Source: Microbacterium sp. C7(2022)
GTDB taxonomy: Bacteria > Actinomycetota > Actinomycetes > Actinomycetales > Microbacteriaceae
Assembly: GCF_028823665.1 (NCBI RefSeq)
Contig: NZ_JAPEHV010000006.1
Coordinates: forward strand, 186,001 to 250,000
Length of the DNA stretch: 64,000 nt
Direction of reading: 5' to 3'
The notes under the pieces are model-generated. The model did not search any database, was not told the origin of the DNA, and saw only the letters and a list, made by a program, of their open reading frames with translations. Shown one piece after another: positions 45,666 to 54,395 of the stretch; the stretch's first letter is position 1; each line of letters begins with the position of its first letter. A program made the position numbers and the translations under genes.

Positions 45666-45725
45666 TGAGCACGAATCCTGCATCCGAGCATCCACTTTCG
45701 TACTCATTCGCAGGAAACGTGCTCG
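45666..45725. repeat. 60-bp palindromic element, copy B
   Basis: Arms TGAGCACGAATCCTGC and GCAGGAAACGTGCTC pair over 15 bp except at two central bases. The total length is 60 bp, as in copies A and C. Its centre shares GAGCATCCA with copy A at the same distance from the left arm. It stands 126 bases upstream of the frameshifted AbiEi-like gene. Confidence 0.8.
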
Positions 45726-45850
45726 CGGACGTAGCCGCGCGCAGCGCGCGGCGCCTCCTCCCCAGCGGCGCGCCGGGGCGAAGCATCCACAAACCTCACT
45801 CAGCAGCACCTCGCACACCCGCCATACACAAGCATCAGAGCGTGAATTGG

Positions 45851-46806
45851 ATGCTGCATCCCCCGCTCGACTCCGTCTACCGTCGCCGCGAGAACGATGG
45901 TGAGCCCGTCAACGACAGACGCGTGCGGCACCAGCTCGACGCAGGCGCTGTCGTGCGTATCGCTCCGGGCTCGTACGCCGACACCGTGTCCTGGCGCGCC
46001 CTCTCACGGGCGACCAGCACGCGCAGCGGGTGTGGGAAGCGGCCGCACGGTTGGCGCCCGGGCAGGTGTTCTCCCACCTGTCGGCCGCCGCTCTCTGGGG
46101 CATCCACATCCTCGGCGCATGGCCCGACGCCGTTGACGTCAGCGTTGATCGTTCGCGCGCCACTCGCTCCGGCGGCGCGATCCGTCGGCACAGTCGGGTC
46201 ATCGACGGCGCTGCGGTTCAGCCGTGGGGCACGCACGCGGTCACGACCCCCGCGCAAACTGCGCTCGATCTGGCCGCGTGTTTGCCTTTCGTCGAGGGCG
46301 TCGCCGTCGCGGATCAGGTGCTATGGACACGGCGCCGAGGAGGCCCGCTCGCCCACCCCGCTGACCTGGCATTTCTCGCGGAGAGCACCGCCGGACGCGG
46401 CAGCGGGCGAGCCCGCCGCGTGACGGCGTTCGCGCGCGGCGGCGCCGACAGTGTGCGCGAGTCGCAGAGCCGCGTCGTGCTGGCGACGCTGGGGTTCCCG
46501 GAACCGCGGCTGCAACAACGGTTCATGCTACCCAACGGCCGCGACGCGTTCTCGGACTTCTTCTGGCCAGAGCATTCTCATATCGGAGAGTTCGACGGAC
46601 TCGACAAGTACCGCGATCCCGCGTTGCTGCGGGGGCGCACTCCCGAGGAGGCGCTCATCGCAGAGAAAGATCGCGAAGACGAACTGCGTCGCCTGGTGAG
46701 TCGGTTCTCGCGATGGCGAACGCCCATGCTGACGCACCCCCAGCGGCTGTATGACACGCTGACGGGCGCCGGGCTGCCTTCGTCCCGTCCGCGCCCCGGT
46801 CGCTGA
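45851..46806 (+). pseudogene. Frameshifted AbiEi-antitoxin-N/DUF559-like (Vsr-fold) protein gene
   Basis: Two adjacent reading frames make one family-length protein. The first (from ATG 45851, about 52 residues) is the winged-helix AbiEi_4-type N-terminus with VRHQLDAGAVVRIAPGSYAD. The second, from about 46003, reads LTGDQHAQRVWEAAARLAPGQ and VFSHLSAAALWGI, then ends in a nuclease-like domain with FSDFFWPEHSHIGEFDGLDKY, an Asp and Glu-x-Asp-x-x-x-Lys pattern of Vsr/PD-(D/E)XK proteins. The shift at 46000-46009 equals loss of one base in or near CTCTC. A shorter product could start at GTG 46030. No toxin partner is adjacent. It is flanked on both sides by 60-bp palindromic elements. A sequencing error is possible. 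Confidence 0.75.
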
Positions 46807-46928
46807 AGCCCCGCCTCGCCGCTTGCACCGCGTCCTGCGCTTGCGCCGCGTCGCGGCCCGCACGCGCCGCGACTGCGCACCCCACTGCCCTGCTCACGCA
46901 CCCACTCGCGGCGCCTCCACCCGACGAA

Positions 46929-46988
46929 TGAGCATGAAACCTGCGAAACGGACAGAAAAAGGACGCTCAGTCGCAGGTTTCGTGCTCA
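46929..46988. repeat. 60-bp palindromic element, copy C
   Basis: Arms TGAGCATGAAACCTGCGA (46929-46946) and TCGCAGGTTTCGTGCTCA (46971-46988) pair over 18 bp with one mismatch. Total length 60 bp. The 24-base centre differs from copies A and B, apart from a TGAGC at the same offset on the minus strand. It lies 122 bases after the frameshifted gene and 69 bases before the guaB1 stop. Confidence 0.85.
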
Positions 46989-47057
46989 CGAGCGGTGACC
47001 CCACAGGCCCCGACACCGCCCCGCTGAGTAGCTCGCGCAACCGCAACCGCAACGCCA

Positions 47058-48515
47058 CTACCAACTGACGGGCAGCGCCTTGCCTTCTTCGTATCCCGCG
47101 GCTGACTGCAGTCCGACGCGAGCGCGCTCGTGAAATTCTGGAACGCTCGCCGCGCCGGCATAGGTGAACGACGAACGCACGCCCGAGGTGATCATGTCGA
47201 GCAGGTCCTCGATGCCCGGGCGCTGCGGGTCAAGGTAGATCTTCGACGACGAGATTCCTTCGGCGAACAGTTCTTTTCGGGCGAGTTCGTAGGGATCCAG
47301 CCGCCCGAACCGCTCGTGCACGGCTTTTGTCGACGCCATCCCCCACGATTCCTTGTACACGCGGCCGTCGCCATCGACGCGGAGCTCGCCCGGCGCTTCG
47401 ATGGTTCCGGCGAACCAGGAGCCGATCATGACGGATGCCGCCCCCGCCGCGAGCGCCAGGGCCACATCTCGGGGGTAACGCACGCCGCCGTCCGCCCACA
47501 CATGGGCGCCGTGCGCACGAGCTGCCTCCGCGGTCTCGAGCACCGCAGAGAACTGCGGCCGCCCGACCGCGGTCATCATCCGCGTCGTGCACATCGCACC
47601 CGGCCCCACGCCAACCTTGAGGATCGATGCGCCCGCCTGCACCAGGTCATCGACACCGTCCGAGGTGACGATATTGCCTGCCGCGACGGGAATCCCCAGC
47701 CCCAACTCGTCGACGGCGCGCAACGCTCGGAGCATTCCCTCTTGATGACCGTGCGCGGTATCGACGACGATCACGTCAACGCCGGCCGCGGCGAGCGCCC
47801 GGGCTTTCGCGGCGACGTCCCCGTTGATCCCGACAGCAGCGGCGACAATCAACCGGCCCGACGTGTCGACCGCGGGTCGGTACAGCGTCGAGCGGAGGGC
47901 TGACCGGCGCGAGAGCGTACCGATGACGTGACCGTGATGCACGACGCAGACCATTTCGGCCTCGGCAGCGACGAGCACGTCGAAAGCGTGCCGGGGGCCG
48001 TCGATGTCTTCCGCGTCGATGGATGCTGTGCGCCCCCGCGCAAGGTCCCCCAACCGCGCGTCGGGGAGCGCGGTCCCCAACCGAGATGCGGGAACAATCC
48101 CCTGCACGTCCGCGACGTCGAGAGTCGGGCCAGAGGAAGAAGCCACGACGATGCCGTGCCCGACCGTGGCGGGGAGGAGCTTCGCTGCCTCAGCCACGGT
48201 GGTGTCGGGCGAAAGGATGAGCGGGGTATCCCACACGACAGGTTGATCCTTGACCCATCGGATCGCCGCATCCAATTCCTGCAGCGGCATGTCCTGTGGC
48301 AAGACCCCGAGGCCGCCGCGGCGTGCGAGCGTGGCGGCCAATCGCGGGCCGGTGACCGAGTTCATGTTGGCGCTGACCAACGGCACTGTCGCCGTCGTGC
48401 CGTCGCACGGCGACAGGTCGACGTCGAGGCGGCTGGTCACCGCCGACCGGCGTGGCACGAGGAACACATCCGAGTACGTCAGATCCACACTGGGCGCTTC
48501 GCCGATGAACTTCAT
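47058..48515 (-). CDS. guaB1: GuaB1-family protein (IMP dehydrogenase-related GMP reductase with CBS domains)
   Basis: 485 residues: a (beta/alpha)8 IMPDH/GMPR barrel interrupted by a CBS pair at about 95-215. The barrel has DVFLVPRRS, PLVSANMNSVTG, VIVVDTAHGHQEG and the catalytic cysteine C309 in VGVGPGAMCTTRMM. The C-terminus has KESWGMASTKAV where true IMPDH has its flap. The actinobacterial GuaB1 branch has been shown in mycobacteria to be a GMP reductase that recycles GMP to IMP and is controlled by nucleotides through its CBS domains; that is the likely role here. Convergent with the frameshifted gene, with repeat C between them. Confidence 0.9.
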   Translation of the reverse strand: MKFIGEAPSVDLTYSDVFLVPRRSAVTSRLDVDLSPCDGTTATVPLVSANMNSVTGPRLAATLARRGGLGVLPQDMPLQELDAAIRWVKDQPVVWDTPLILSPDTTVAEAAKLLPATVGHGIVVASSSGPTLDVADVQGIVPASRLGTALPDARLGDLARGRTASIDAEDIDGPRHAFDVLVAAEAEMVCVVHHGHVIGTLSRRSALRSTLYRPAVDTSGRLIVAAAVGINGDVAAKARALAAAGVDVIVVDTAHGHQEGMLRALRAVDELGLGIPVAAGNIVTSDGVDDLVQAGASILKVGVGPGAMCTTRMMTAVGRPQFSAVLETAEAARAHGAHVWADGGVRYPRDVALALAAGAASVMIGSWFAGTIEAPGELRVDGDGRVYKESWGMASTKAVHERFGRLDPYELARKELFAEGISSSKIYLDPQRPGIEDLLDMITSGVRSSFTYAGAASVPEFHERARVGLQSAAGYEEGKALPVSW

Positions 48516-48691
48516 GACTCCACGGTACTGTCCGCTTGGTGCACAGGTAAGGATGCAGGATCTTTACAGGCTGACGGGTCCGGATGCCGGAATGGTGCGG
48601 AATAACTGGGCTACGCTTAACACGCCTACGCATGGGTGCTCAGACTCCCGGTAGGAGACCGATCTTCATCGAAGAAAGCAGGCGATCGAGA

Positions 48692-51600
48692 GTGTCCAGC
48701 CAGGTGACGGGCGTCGGGGTTTCGACCGAAGGAGAGTTCGGAGCCAACGAATGGCTCGTCGACGAACTGTACGAACAGTTCAAAGTCGACAAGAACTCCG
48801 TCGACAAGGCCTGGTGGCCCGTTCTCGAGGCGTACCACCCCGTCAAGGAATCGTCCGGGGATGCCGACACCGCAGCGCCGGCATCGACCGGCGACAAGCA
48901 CGAGGAGCCCAAGCCCGTGACAGCCCCCGTGCCGGTGATCAGCGCTCAACCCGTGGCCCGCACGACCGCGCGCCCCGCCGCACCGCAGCCGATTCCCGCC
49001 CAGGCGCCGACGTTGGCGCCCACGGCTTCGGATGAGCCGGCGGAAGACAAGGTCACTGTCCTGCGCGGGATGCCAAAGACCCTGGCTGCCAACATGGACG
49101 ACTCGCTGACCGTCCCGACGGCGACGAGCGTCCGCACAGTGCCAGCGAAGCTGATGATCGACAACCGCATCGTCATCAACAACCACATGTCGCGCACGCG
49201 CGGCGGCAAGATCAGCTTCACCCATCTGATCGGCTGGGCGCTCATTCAGGCGCTCAAGGAGTTCCCGAGTCAGAACGTCTTCTACGCGGAGATCGATGGC
49301 AAGCCGTCGGTAGTCGCGCCCGCGCACGTCAACCTGGGTATCGCGATCGACCTACCCAAGCCGGATGGCACCCGCGCGCTCATGGTGCCCAGCATCAAGC
49401 GCGCTGACACCCTCACATTCAGCGAATACCTCGCTTCGTACGAAGACCTGGTCAGCCGCGCCCGCGGCGGGAAGCTCACCGCAGCAGACTTCCAGGGCAC
49501 GACGATCTCGCTCACGAACCCCGGCGGTATCGGCACCGTTCACTCCGTGCCACGCCTGATGAAGGGTCAGGGTTGCATCGTCGGCGCCGGAGCGCTCGAG
49601 TACCCGGCCGAGTTCCAGGGTGCGAGCGCGAAGACGCTCAACGAGATGGCCATCGGCAAGACCATCACCCTCACCAGCACGTACGATCACCGCGTCATCC
49701 AGGGCGCTGGCTCGGGCGAATTCCTCAAGAAGGTGCACGAACTGCTGATCGGGCAGCGCGGCTTCTACGACGACATCTTCGCCGCGCTTCGCATTCCGTA
49801 CGCGCCCATCCACTGGGCCACCGACATCAACGTCGACCTCGCTGAGCGCGTCGACAAGCAGGCTCGCGTCCAGGAGCTCATCAACTCCTTCCGCGTGCGC
49901 GGCCACATGATGGCCGACACGGACCCGCTGGAGTACGTCCAGCGCACCCACCCCGACCTCGAGATCGAGCAGCACGGCCTGACGTTCTGGGACCTTGACC
50001 GCGAATTCGTCACCGGCGGTTTCGGCGGCAAGCGCCTCATGAAACTGCGCGACATCCTCGGCGTGCTGCGTGACTCGTACTGCCGCACTATCGGCGTCGA
50101 GTACATGCACATCCAAGACCCGGAGCAGCGTCGCTGGTTCCAGGAGATTCTGGAGGTCAAGTACCAGAAGCCCAGCCACGACGAGCAGATGCGCATCCTC
50201 GACAAGCTCAACCAGGCCGAGGCGTTCGAGACTTTCCTGCAGACAAAGTACGTCGGACAGAAGCGGTTCAGCCTCGAAGGTGGCGAGTCTCTCATTCCAC
50301 TGCTGGACGAGGTGCTCCAGGGCGCCGCGGAAGCGGGGCTCGACGGTGCCGCGATCGGTATGGCCCACCGTGGTCGCCTCAACGTGCTGACGAACATCGC
50401 CGGAAAGACGTACGGTCAGGTCTTCCGCGAGTTCGAGGGTGCGGTTGCTATCGGTTCGAAGAGCGGATCGGGTGATGTCAAGTACCACCTCGGCACCGAA
50501 GGCACGTTCGTCGCCGACGGCGGGGAGGAACTCCCGGTCTATCTGGCTGCCAACCCCTCACACCTTGAGACGGTCGACGGCGTACTCGAGGGCATCGTGC
50601 GCGCCAAGCAGGACCGCAAGCCGATCGGCACCTTCTCGTGGTTGCCCATTCTGGTTCACGGCGATGCCGCGTTCGCAGGTCAGGGCGTGGTGGTCGAGAC
50701 GCTGCAGATGTCGCAGCTGCGGGGTTACCGCACGGGCGGCACGGTGCACGTGGTCGTCAACAACCAGGTCGGCTTCACCACCACCCCGCAGGACGGTCGC
50801 TCGTCGATCTACTCCACTGACGTCGCGAAGACTGTCCAGGCGCCGATCTTCCACGTCAACGGGGATGACCCCGAAGCTGTGGTGCGCGTCTCGCAGCTGG
50901 CATTCGCGTACCGCGAGAAGTTCCACCGCGACGTCGTGATCGACCTCGTATGCTACCGCCGCCGCGGTCACAACGAGGGCGATGACCCGTCGATGACGCA
51001 GCCGCTCATGACGAACCTGATCGAGGCGAAGCGCTCCGTACGCCGCCTGTACACCGAAGCGCTCGTCGGACGCGGTGATATCACAGAAGAAGAATACGAG
51101 CAGGCCAAGCGCGACTTCCAGGACCGCCTCGAAGTCGCCTTCGCCGAAACTCATGCAGCCGAGACCGGCGCATCAGGCATCGTGGCTCCTGACACCAGCT
51201 CAGTGCAGGTTGTCGGCGCCCCCGAGACCACCGGCGTCTCACGCGAGGTCGTTCAGCTCGTCGGCGACGCGTTCGTGAACAAGCCCGACGGCTTCACCGT
51301 GCACACCAAGCTGCAGCAGCTGCTCGACAAGCGCGCTGATATGAGCCGCAACGGCAACATCGACTGGTCCTTCGGCGAACTGTTGGCGTTCGGTTCACTC
51401 TTGCTGGAGAAGACCAATGTCCGCCTCGCTGGCCAGGACGTGCGGCGCGGGACGTTCGTGCAGCGCCACGCGGTGCTGCACGACCGTGCGAACGGGCAGG
51501 AGTGGATCCCGCTCGGCAATCTCAACGACGACCAGGGGCGCTTCTGGGTCTACGACTCGTTGCTGAGCGAGTACGCGGCCATGGCCTTCGAGTACGGCTA

Positions 51601-52384
51601 CTCAGTCGAGCGTGCCGACTCTCTCGTGCTGTGGGAAGCCCAGTTCGGCGACTTCGCGAATGGTGCACAGTCGGTCATCGATGAGTTCATCTCCTCGGCC
51701 GATCAGAAGTGGGGGCAGCAGTCGAGCGTCGTCCTGCTTCTCCCTCACGGCTATGAGGGCCAGGGACCCGACCACTCCTCGGCACGCATTGAGCGTTATC
51801 TGCAGATGTGCGCACAGGACAACATGGTCGTTGCGCGCCCGTCGACGCCCGCGTCGTACTTCCACCTGCTCCGCCGTCAGGCGTACTCGCGTCCGCGTCG
51901 GCCGATGGTCGTGTTCACACCCAAGGCGATGTTGCGCCTTCGCGGGGCAACCAGCCCCGTCGAGGACTTCCTGGACGGCACCTTCCAGCCGGTTCTCGAT
52001 GATGACCGCGGCGTCGACAAGACCGCGGTGACGCGCGTCCTGCTGCACTCGGGCAAGATCCATTGGGATCTCCGCGCCGAACTCGACAAGAACCCGAACC
52101 CCGACATCGCGTTGGTTCGCGTGGAGCAGTTCTACCCCGCTCCGGTCAGCGAATTGAACGCGATCATCGACCAGTACCCGAACGCCGAGTTGGTGTGGGT
52201 ACAGGACGAGCCCGAGAACCAGGGCGCGTGGCCGTTCATCGCACTCGAGGTGGTCAAGCACCTGCACGGTCGTACGATCCGCCGCGTCTCGCGCGCTGCG
52301 GCCGCTTCGACCGCGACCGGGTCACCGAAGGTACACGCCGTCGAGCACGCAGAAATCATGAAGAAGGCGCTCACCACGCGCTGA
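48692..52384 (+). CDS. kgd: Multifunctional 2-oxoglutarate decarboxylase/E1-E2 fusion (Kgd, OdhA/SucA)
   Basis: A 1230-residue actinobacterial E1o with an E2 succinyltransferase-like domain but no lipoyl domain. An N-terminal helix (NEWLVDELYEQFKVDKNSVDKAWW) and a Pro/Ala linker (about 60-115) come first. The E2-like domain at about 120-360 ends in TSTYDHRVIQGAGSGEF with catalytic His333. The thiamine-diphosphate E1 part has GMAHRGRLNVLTNIAGK, GDVKYHLG, FSWLPILVHGDAAFAGQG and the C-terminal transketolase domain LLPHGYEGQGPDHSSARIERYLQ. It makes succinyl-CoA with lipoyl-E2 and E3, or succinate semialdehyde. I chose the GTG at 48692 over in-frame starts from 48584. A TACGCT box at about 48611 is a likely -10. 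Confidence 0.95.
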   Translation: MSSQVTGVGVSTEGEFGANEWLVDELYEQFKVDKNSVDKAWWPVLEAYHPVKESSGDADTAAPASTGDKHEEPKPVTAPVPVISAQPVARTTARPAAPQPIPAQAPTLAPTASDEPAEDKVTVLRGMPKTLAANMDDSLTVPTATSVRTVPAKLMIDNRIVINNHMSRTRGGKISFTHLIGWALIQALKEFPSQNVFYAEIDGKPSVVAPAHVNLGIAIDLPKPDGTRALMVPSIKRADTLTFSEYLASYEDLVSRARGGKLTAADFQGTTISLTNPGGIGTVHSVPRLMKGQGCIVGAGALEYPAEFQGASAKTLNEMAIGKTITLTSTYDHRVIQGAGSGEFLKKVHELLIGQRGFYDDIFAALRIPYAPIHWATDINVDLAERVDKQARVQELINSFRVRGHMMADTDPLEYVQRTHPDLEIEQHGLTFWDLDREFVTGGFGGKRLMKLRDILGVLRDSYCRTIGVEYMHIQDPEQRRWFQEILEVKYQKPSHDEQMRILDKLNQAEAFETFLQTKYVGQKRFSLEGGESLIPLLDEVLQGAAEAGLDGAAIGMAHRGRLNVLTNIAGKTYGQVFREFEGAVAIGSKSGSGDVKYHLGTEGTFVADGGEELPVYLAANPSHLETVDGVLEGIVRAKQDRKPIGTFSWLPILVHGDAAFAGQGVVVETLQMSQLRGYRTGGTVHVVVNNQVGFTTTPQDGRSSIYSTDVAKTVQAPIFHVNGDDPEAVVRVSQLAFAYREKFHRDVVIDLVCYRRRGHNEGDDPSMTQPLMTNLIEAKRSVRRLYTEALVGRGDITEEEYEQAKRDFQDRLEVAFAETHAAETGASGIVAPDTSSVQVVGAPETTGVSREVVQLVGDAFVNKPDGFTVHTKLQQLLDKRADMSRNGNIDWSFGELLAFGSLLLEKTNVRLAGQDVRRGTFVQRHAVLHDRANGQEWIPLGNLNDDQGRFWVYDSLLSEYAAMAFEYGYSVERADSLVLWEAQFGDFANGAQSVIDEFISSADQKWGQQSSVVLLLPHGYEGQGPDHSSARIERYLQMCAQDNMVVARPSTPASYFHLLRRQAYSRPRRPMVVFTPKAMLRLRGATSPVEDFLDGTFQPVLDDDRGVDKTAVTRVLLHSGKIHWDLRAELDKNPNPDIALVRVEQFYPAPVSELNAIIDQYPNAELVWVQDEPENQGAWPFIALEVVKHLHGRTIRRVSRAAAASTATGSPKVHAVEHAEIMKKALTTR

Positions 52385-52394
52385 TCGCCAGAGG

Positions 52395-52453
52395 AGGAAG
52401 TCGGCGGGGGGGCAGCCCGCCGCCGCCGGATGCCACGGCATCCGGGACTTCCT
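52395..52453 (+). terminator. Branched hairpin terminator after kgd
   Basis: An outer stem AGGAAGTC (52395-52402) with GACTTCCT (52446-52453) encloses a second hairpin CCGGATGC/GCATCCGG and a G-run that can pair with the C-run. It ends just before a CTTCTCTCCCTCTC stretch, 10 bases after the kgd stop. Confidence 0.65.
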
Positions 52454-52475
52454 TCTCTCCCTCTCACGACCACCC

Positions 52476-53402
52476 ATGAATCTCGCACTCCTGGTGAATC
52501 CCGCCGCCCGAGCGGGCGCGCACACGAACATCGCCGAAGAAGCCGCCCGCCATCTGCGAGGGCAGGGCGTGCAGGTGAGCATGCTCAGCGGCGGGAGCGC
52601 GGAAGAGTCTCGGCAACTGCTTCGTGCTGCCATCGCCGCAGGCGCTGATGCCGTCGCAGTGATGGGCGGCGACGGCACAGTCGGCCTTGCCATCAACGAG
52701 CTCGCGGGCACCGCGATCCCCCTGGGCATCATCCCTGCTGGCACCGGAAACGACTTCGCCCTGGCGATGGGAATCCCCGAGCGGGACGCCCATGCGGCTG
52801 CCGACACGATCGCCGCCGACCACGTCCGCACGGTAGACGTGGCACGGATCGGCTCCGCCGACGGCTCCACTCAGCGGTACGGGACGATCCTCGCGACGGG
52901 CTTCGATTCGAAAGTCAACGACCGCGCGAACACCATGCGCTGGCCCCGAGGCCGCGCTCGCTACACTCTCGCGATCCTGATCGAATTCCTGGTGTTACGA
53001 GCGAACACCTATCAGGTCGACTGGGAGCACGGCGACGGGACAACCGGCTCGTACCGCGGTGGCCTCCTGCTCGCCGCGGTGGCGAACGGACCCACGTATG
53101 GCGGCGGTATCCCCATCGCCCCTGCCGCCGAAATGGACGACGGACTGCTCGACCTCGTTCTGGTGCGACCCGCCGGGCGACTCGCCCTGCTGCGCTTGCT
53201 CGGCAAGGTGTACCGCGGTGCGCATGAGAGCGAGTCCATCGTCTCTACCTACCGGGTCCGCAGCGTCACGGTCGACTCGCCGGGGCTCGCTGGCTACGCC
53301 GACGGGGATCGAGTGGGAGAACTGCCGATCACCGTCAACGTCGAGCCGAAGATGCTGAGCGTGTTCGCCCGACCAGCACGCCCACGCACATCGTCAGTGT
53401 GA
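52476..53402 (+). CDS. Diacylglycerol kinase-like lipid kinase (DagK/YegS family)
   Basis: 308 residues. The catalytic-domain motif VMGGDGTVGLAINEL and IPAGTGNDFA (the GGDGT and GTxND signatures) and the later TGFDSKV are intact; the C-terminal beta-sandwich ends in YADGDRVGELPITVNV. Likely phosphorylates diacylglycerol to phosphatidate for phospholipid recycling, but other lipid substrates are possible. No ribosome binding site is clear before the ATG. Its 3' end overlaps the convergent anti-sigma gene by 9 bases. Confidence 0.9.
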   Translation: MNLALLVNPAARAGAHTNIAEEAARHLRGQGVQVSMLSGGSAEESRQLLRAAIAAGADAVAVMGGDGTVGLAINELAGTAIPLGIIPAGTGNDFALAMGIPERDAHAAADTIAADHVRTVDVARIGSADGSTQRYGTILATGFDSKVNDRANTMRWPRGRARYTLAILIEFLVLRANTYQVDWEHGDGTTGSYRGGLLLAAVANGPTYGGGIPIAPAAEMDDGLLDLVLVRPAGRLALLRLLGKVYRGAHESESIVSTYRVRSVTVDSPGLAGYADGDRVGELPITVNVEPKMLSVFARPARPRTSSV

Positions 53403-53636
53403 CGCCTGTGCCTCACGGAGCCGTGCGATCACGAGATCGCGCAGCTCTTCGGGTGCGGCTTCTTTGCATGCTCGCGCAACGACATCGGTCAACGTCGTCG
53501 CGACGAGCGCTTCGTCACGGCACTCGGGGCAGTTCTCCAGATGCTCGGCAATGTCGGTGTGCTTGGTCTTGCACACCTCGTGCCGCAGGTACTCCTCCAG
53601 GTCACGCCGCGCCTTCTCGCAGCCGCAATCGCTCAT
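53394..53636 (-). CDS. rsrA: Zinc-binding anti-sigma factor (RsrA/RshA type)
   Basis: 80-residue ZAS protein: [13 protein letters not shown] at the N-terminus and [11 protein letters not shown], giving the H-x3-C-x2-C zinc motif, plus a further cysteine in HEVCKTKH. The family binds its cognate ECF sigma factor and releases it when the cysteines are oxidised (disulfide stress). ATG overlaps the sigma gene stop by 4 bases (53633-53636), so the partners are made in step. In actinobacteria the output regulon is thioredoxin and mycothiol genes. The zinc ligands are intact. Confidence 0.93.
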   Translation of the reverse strand: MSDCGCEKARRDLEEYLRHEVCKTKHTDIAEHLENCPECRDEALVATTLTDVVARACKEAAPEELRDLVIARLREAQASH

Positions 53637-54322
53637 TTCGTGCTCCTCGTGGCGGACTGAATGCCGCGCTCTTTCGCGTAGTCGGCGAGTGATTCGCGGA
53701 GCATTCGTCTGCCTCGATGCAGGCGGCTCATCACGGTGCCGATGGGGGTTTTCATGATGTCGGCGATCTCTTGGTAGGCGAACCCCTCGACATCGGCGAG
53801 GTACACCGCAAGCCGGAAGTCCTCGGGGATGGCCTGCAGCGCATCCTTCACCACGGACGCCGGCATATGGTCGATCGCCTCTGCTTCTGCTGAGCGAGTC
53901 GTGCTGGCGGTGGTCGACTCCGCCCCACCCAGTTGCCAGTCCTCGAGCTCGTCGATCGTTCCCTGGTACGGCTCGCGCTGCTTCTTGCGGTAGGTATTGA
54001 TGTAGGTGTTGGTCAGGATTCGGTAGAGCCAGGCCTTCAGGTTCGTGCCTTGCGTGAAGGTCTGCCAAGACGCGAAGGCCTTGACGAACGTCTCCTGCAC
54101 CAGATCGGCGGCATCCGCGGGGTTGCGCGTCATGCGCATCGCCGCCGCATACAGCTGATCCATGAAGGGCAGCGCCTGCTCCTCGAACTGACGGCGCGCC
54201 TCTTCGGCGTGGTTCTCGTGATCGCTCATCACGCGCAAGTCTATGGCCGCGCGCTCTGCGATACCGGTGAACGCTTCGTCGGGGTCGATGGTCAAGGTTT
54301 CGTCCGGCATCACCAGGGCCAT
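53633..54322 (-). CDS. sigH: ECF RNA polymerase sigma factor SigH/SigR
   Basis: 229-residue group 4 sigma factor. Region 2 spans about 51-115 ([39 protein letters not shown], with [24 protein letters not shown]) and region 4 about 160-215 ([47 protein letters not shown]). The closest types are SigR of Streptomyces and SigH of mycobacteria. I chose ATG 54322, supported by GAGGAGAGGAACTC upstream; the ATG at M32 would be a shorter alternative. I found no clear GGAA/GTT autoregulated promoter in front of it. It is divergent from aroA. Confidence 0.95.
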   Translation of the reverse strand: MALVMPDETLTIDPDEAFTGIAERAAIDLRVMSDHENHAEEARRQFEEQALPFMDQLYAAAMRMTRNPADAADLVQETFVKAFASWQTFTQGTNLKAWLYRILTNTYINTYRKKQREPYQGTIDELEDWQLGGAESTTASTTRSAEAEAIDHMPASVVKDALQAIPEDFRLAVYLADVEGFAYQEIADIMKTPIGTVMSRLHRGRRMLRESLADYAKERGIQSATRSTK

Positions 54323-54395
54323 GAGTTCCTCTCCTCTTCGACGATCGCGGTTCGCGCACCGGCGGGGTCGCACCGGTTCAGTAGGGTAGAACGCG

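Larger units (their letters stand above)
45503..45850. other. 348-bp gene-free gap with repeat element B and a 7-bp tandem repeat
   Basis: Between the divergent CNNM gene and the frameshifted AbiEi-like gene. It holds the 7-bp tandem repeat (45623-45650) followed by six As, repeat element B (45666-45725), a GC palindrome-rich stretch (GCCGCGCGCAGCGCGCGGC near 45735) and the presumed promoters of both genes. I see no coding capacity I can support. Confidence 0.7.

Noticed and set aside
16098..46988. The 60-bp elements as a classical MITE
   Set aside because: They have inverted ends, but no flanking target-site duplication is visible at any of the three copies.
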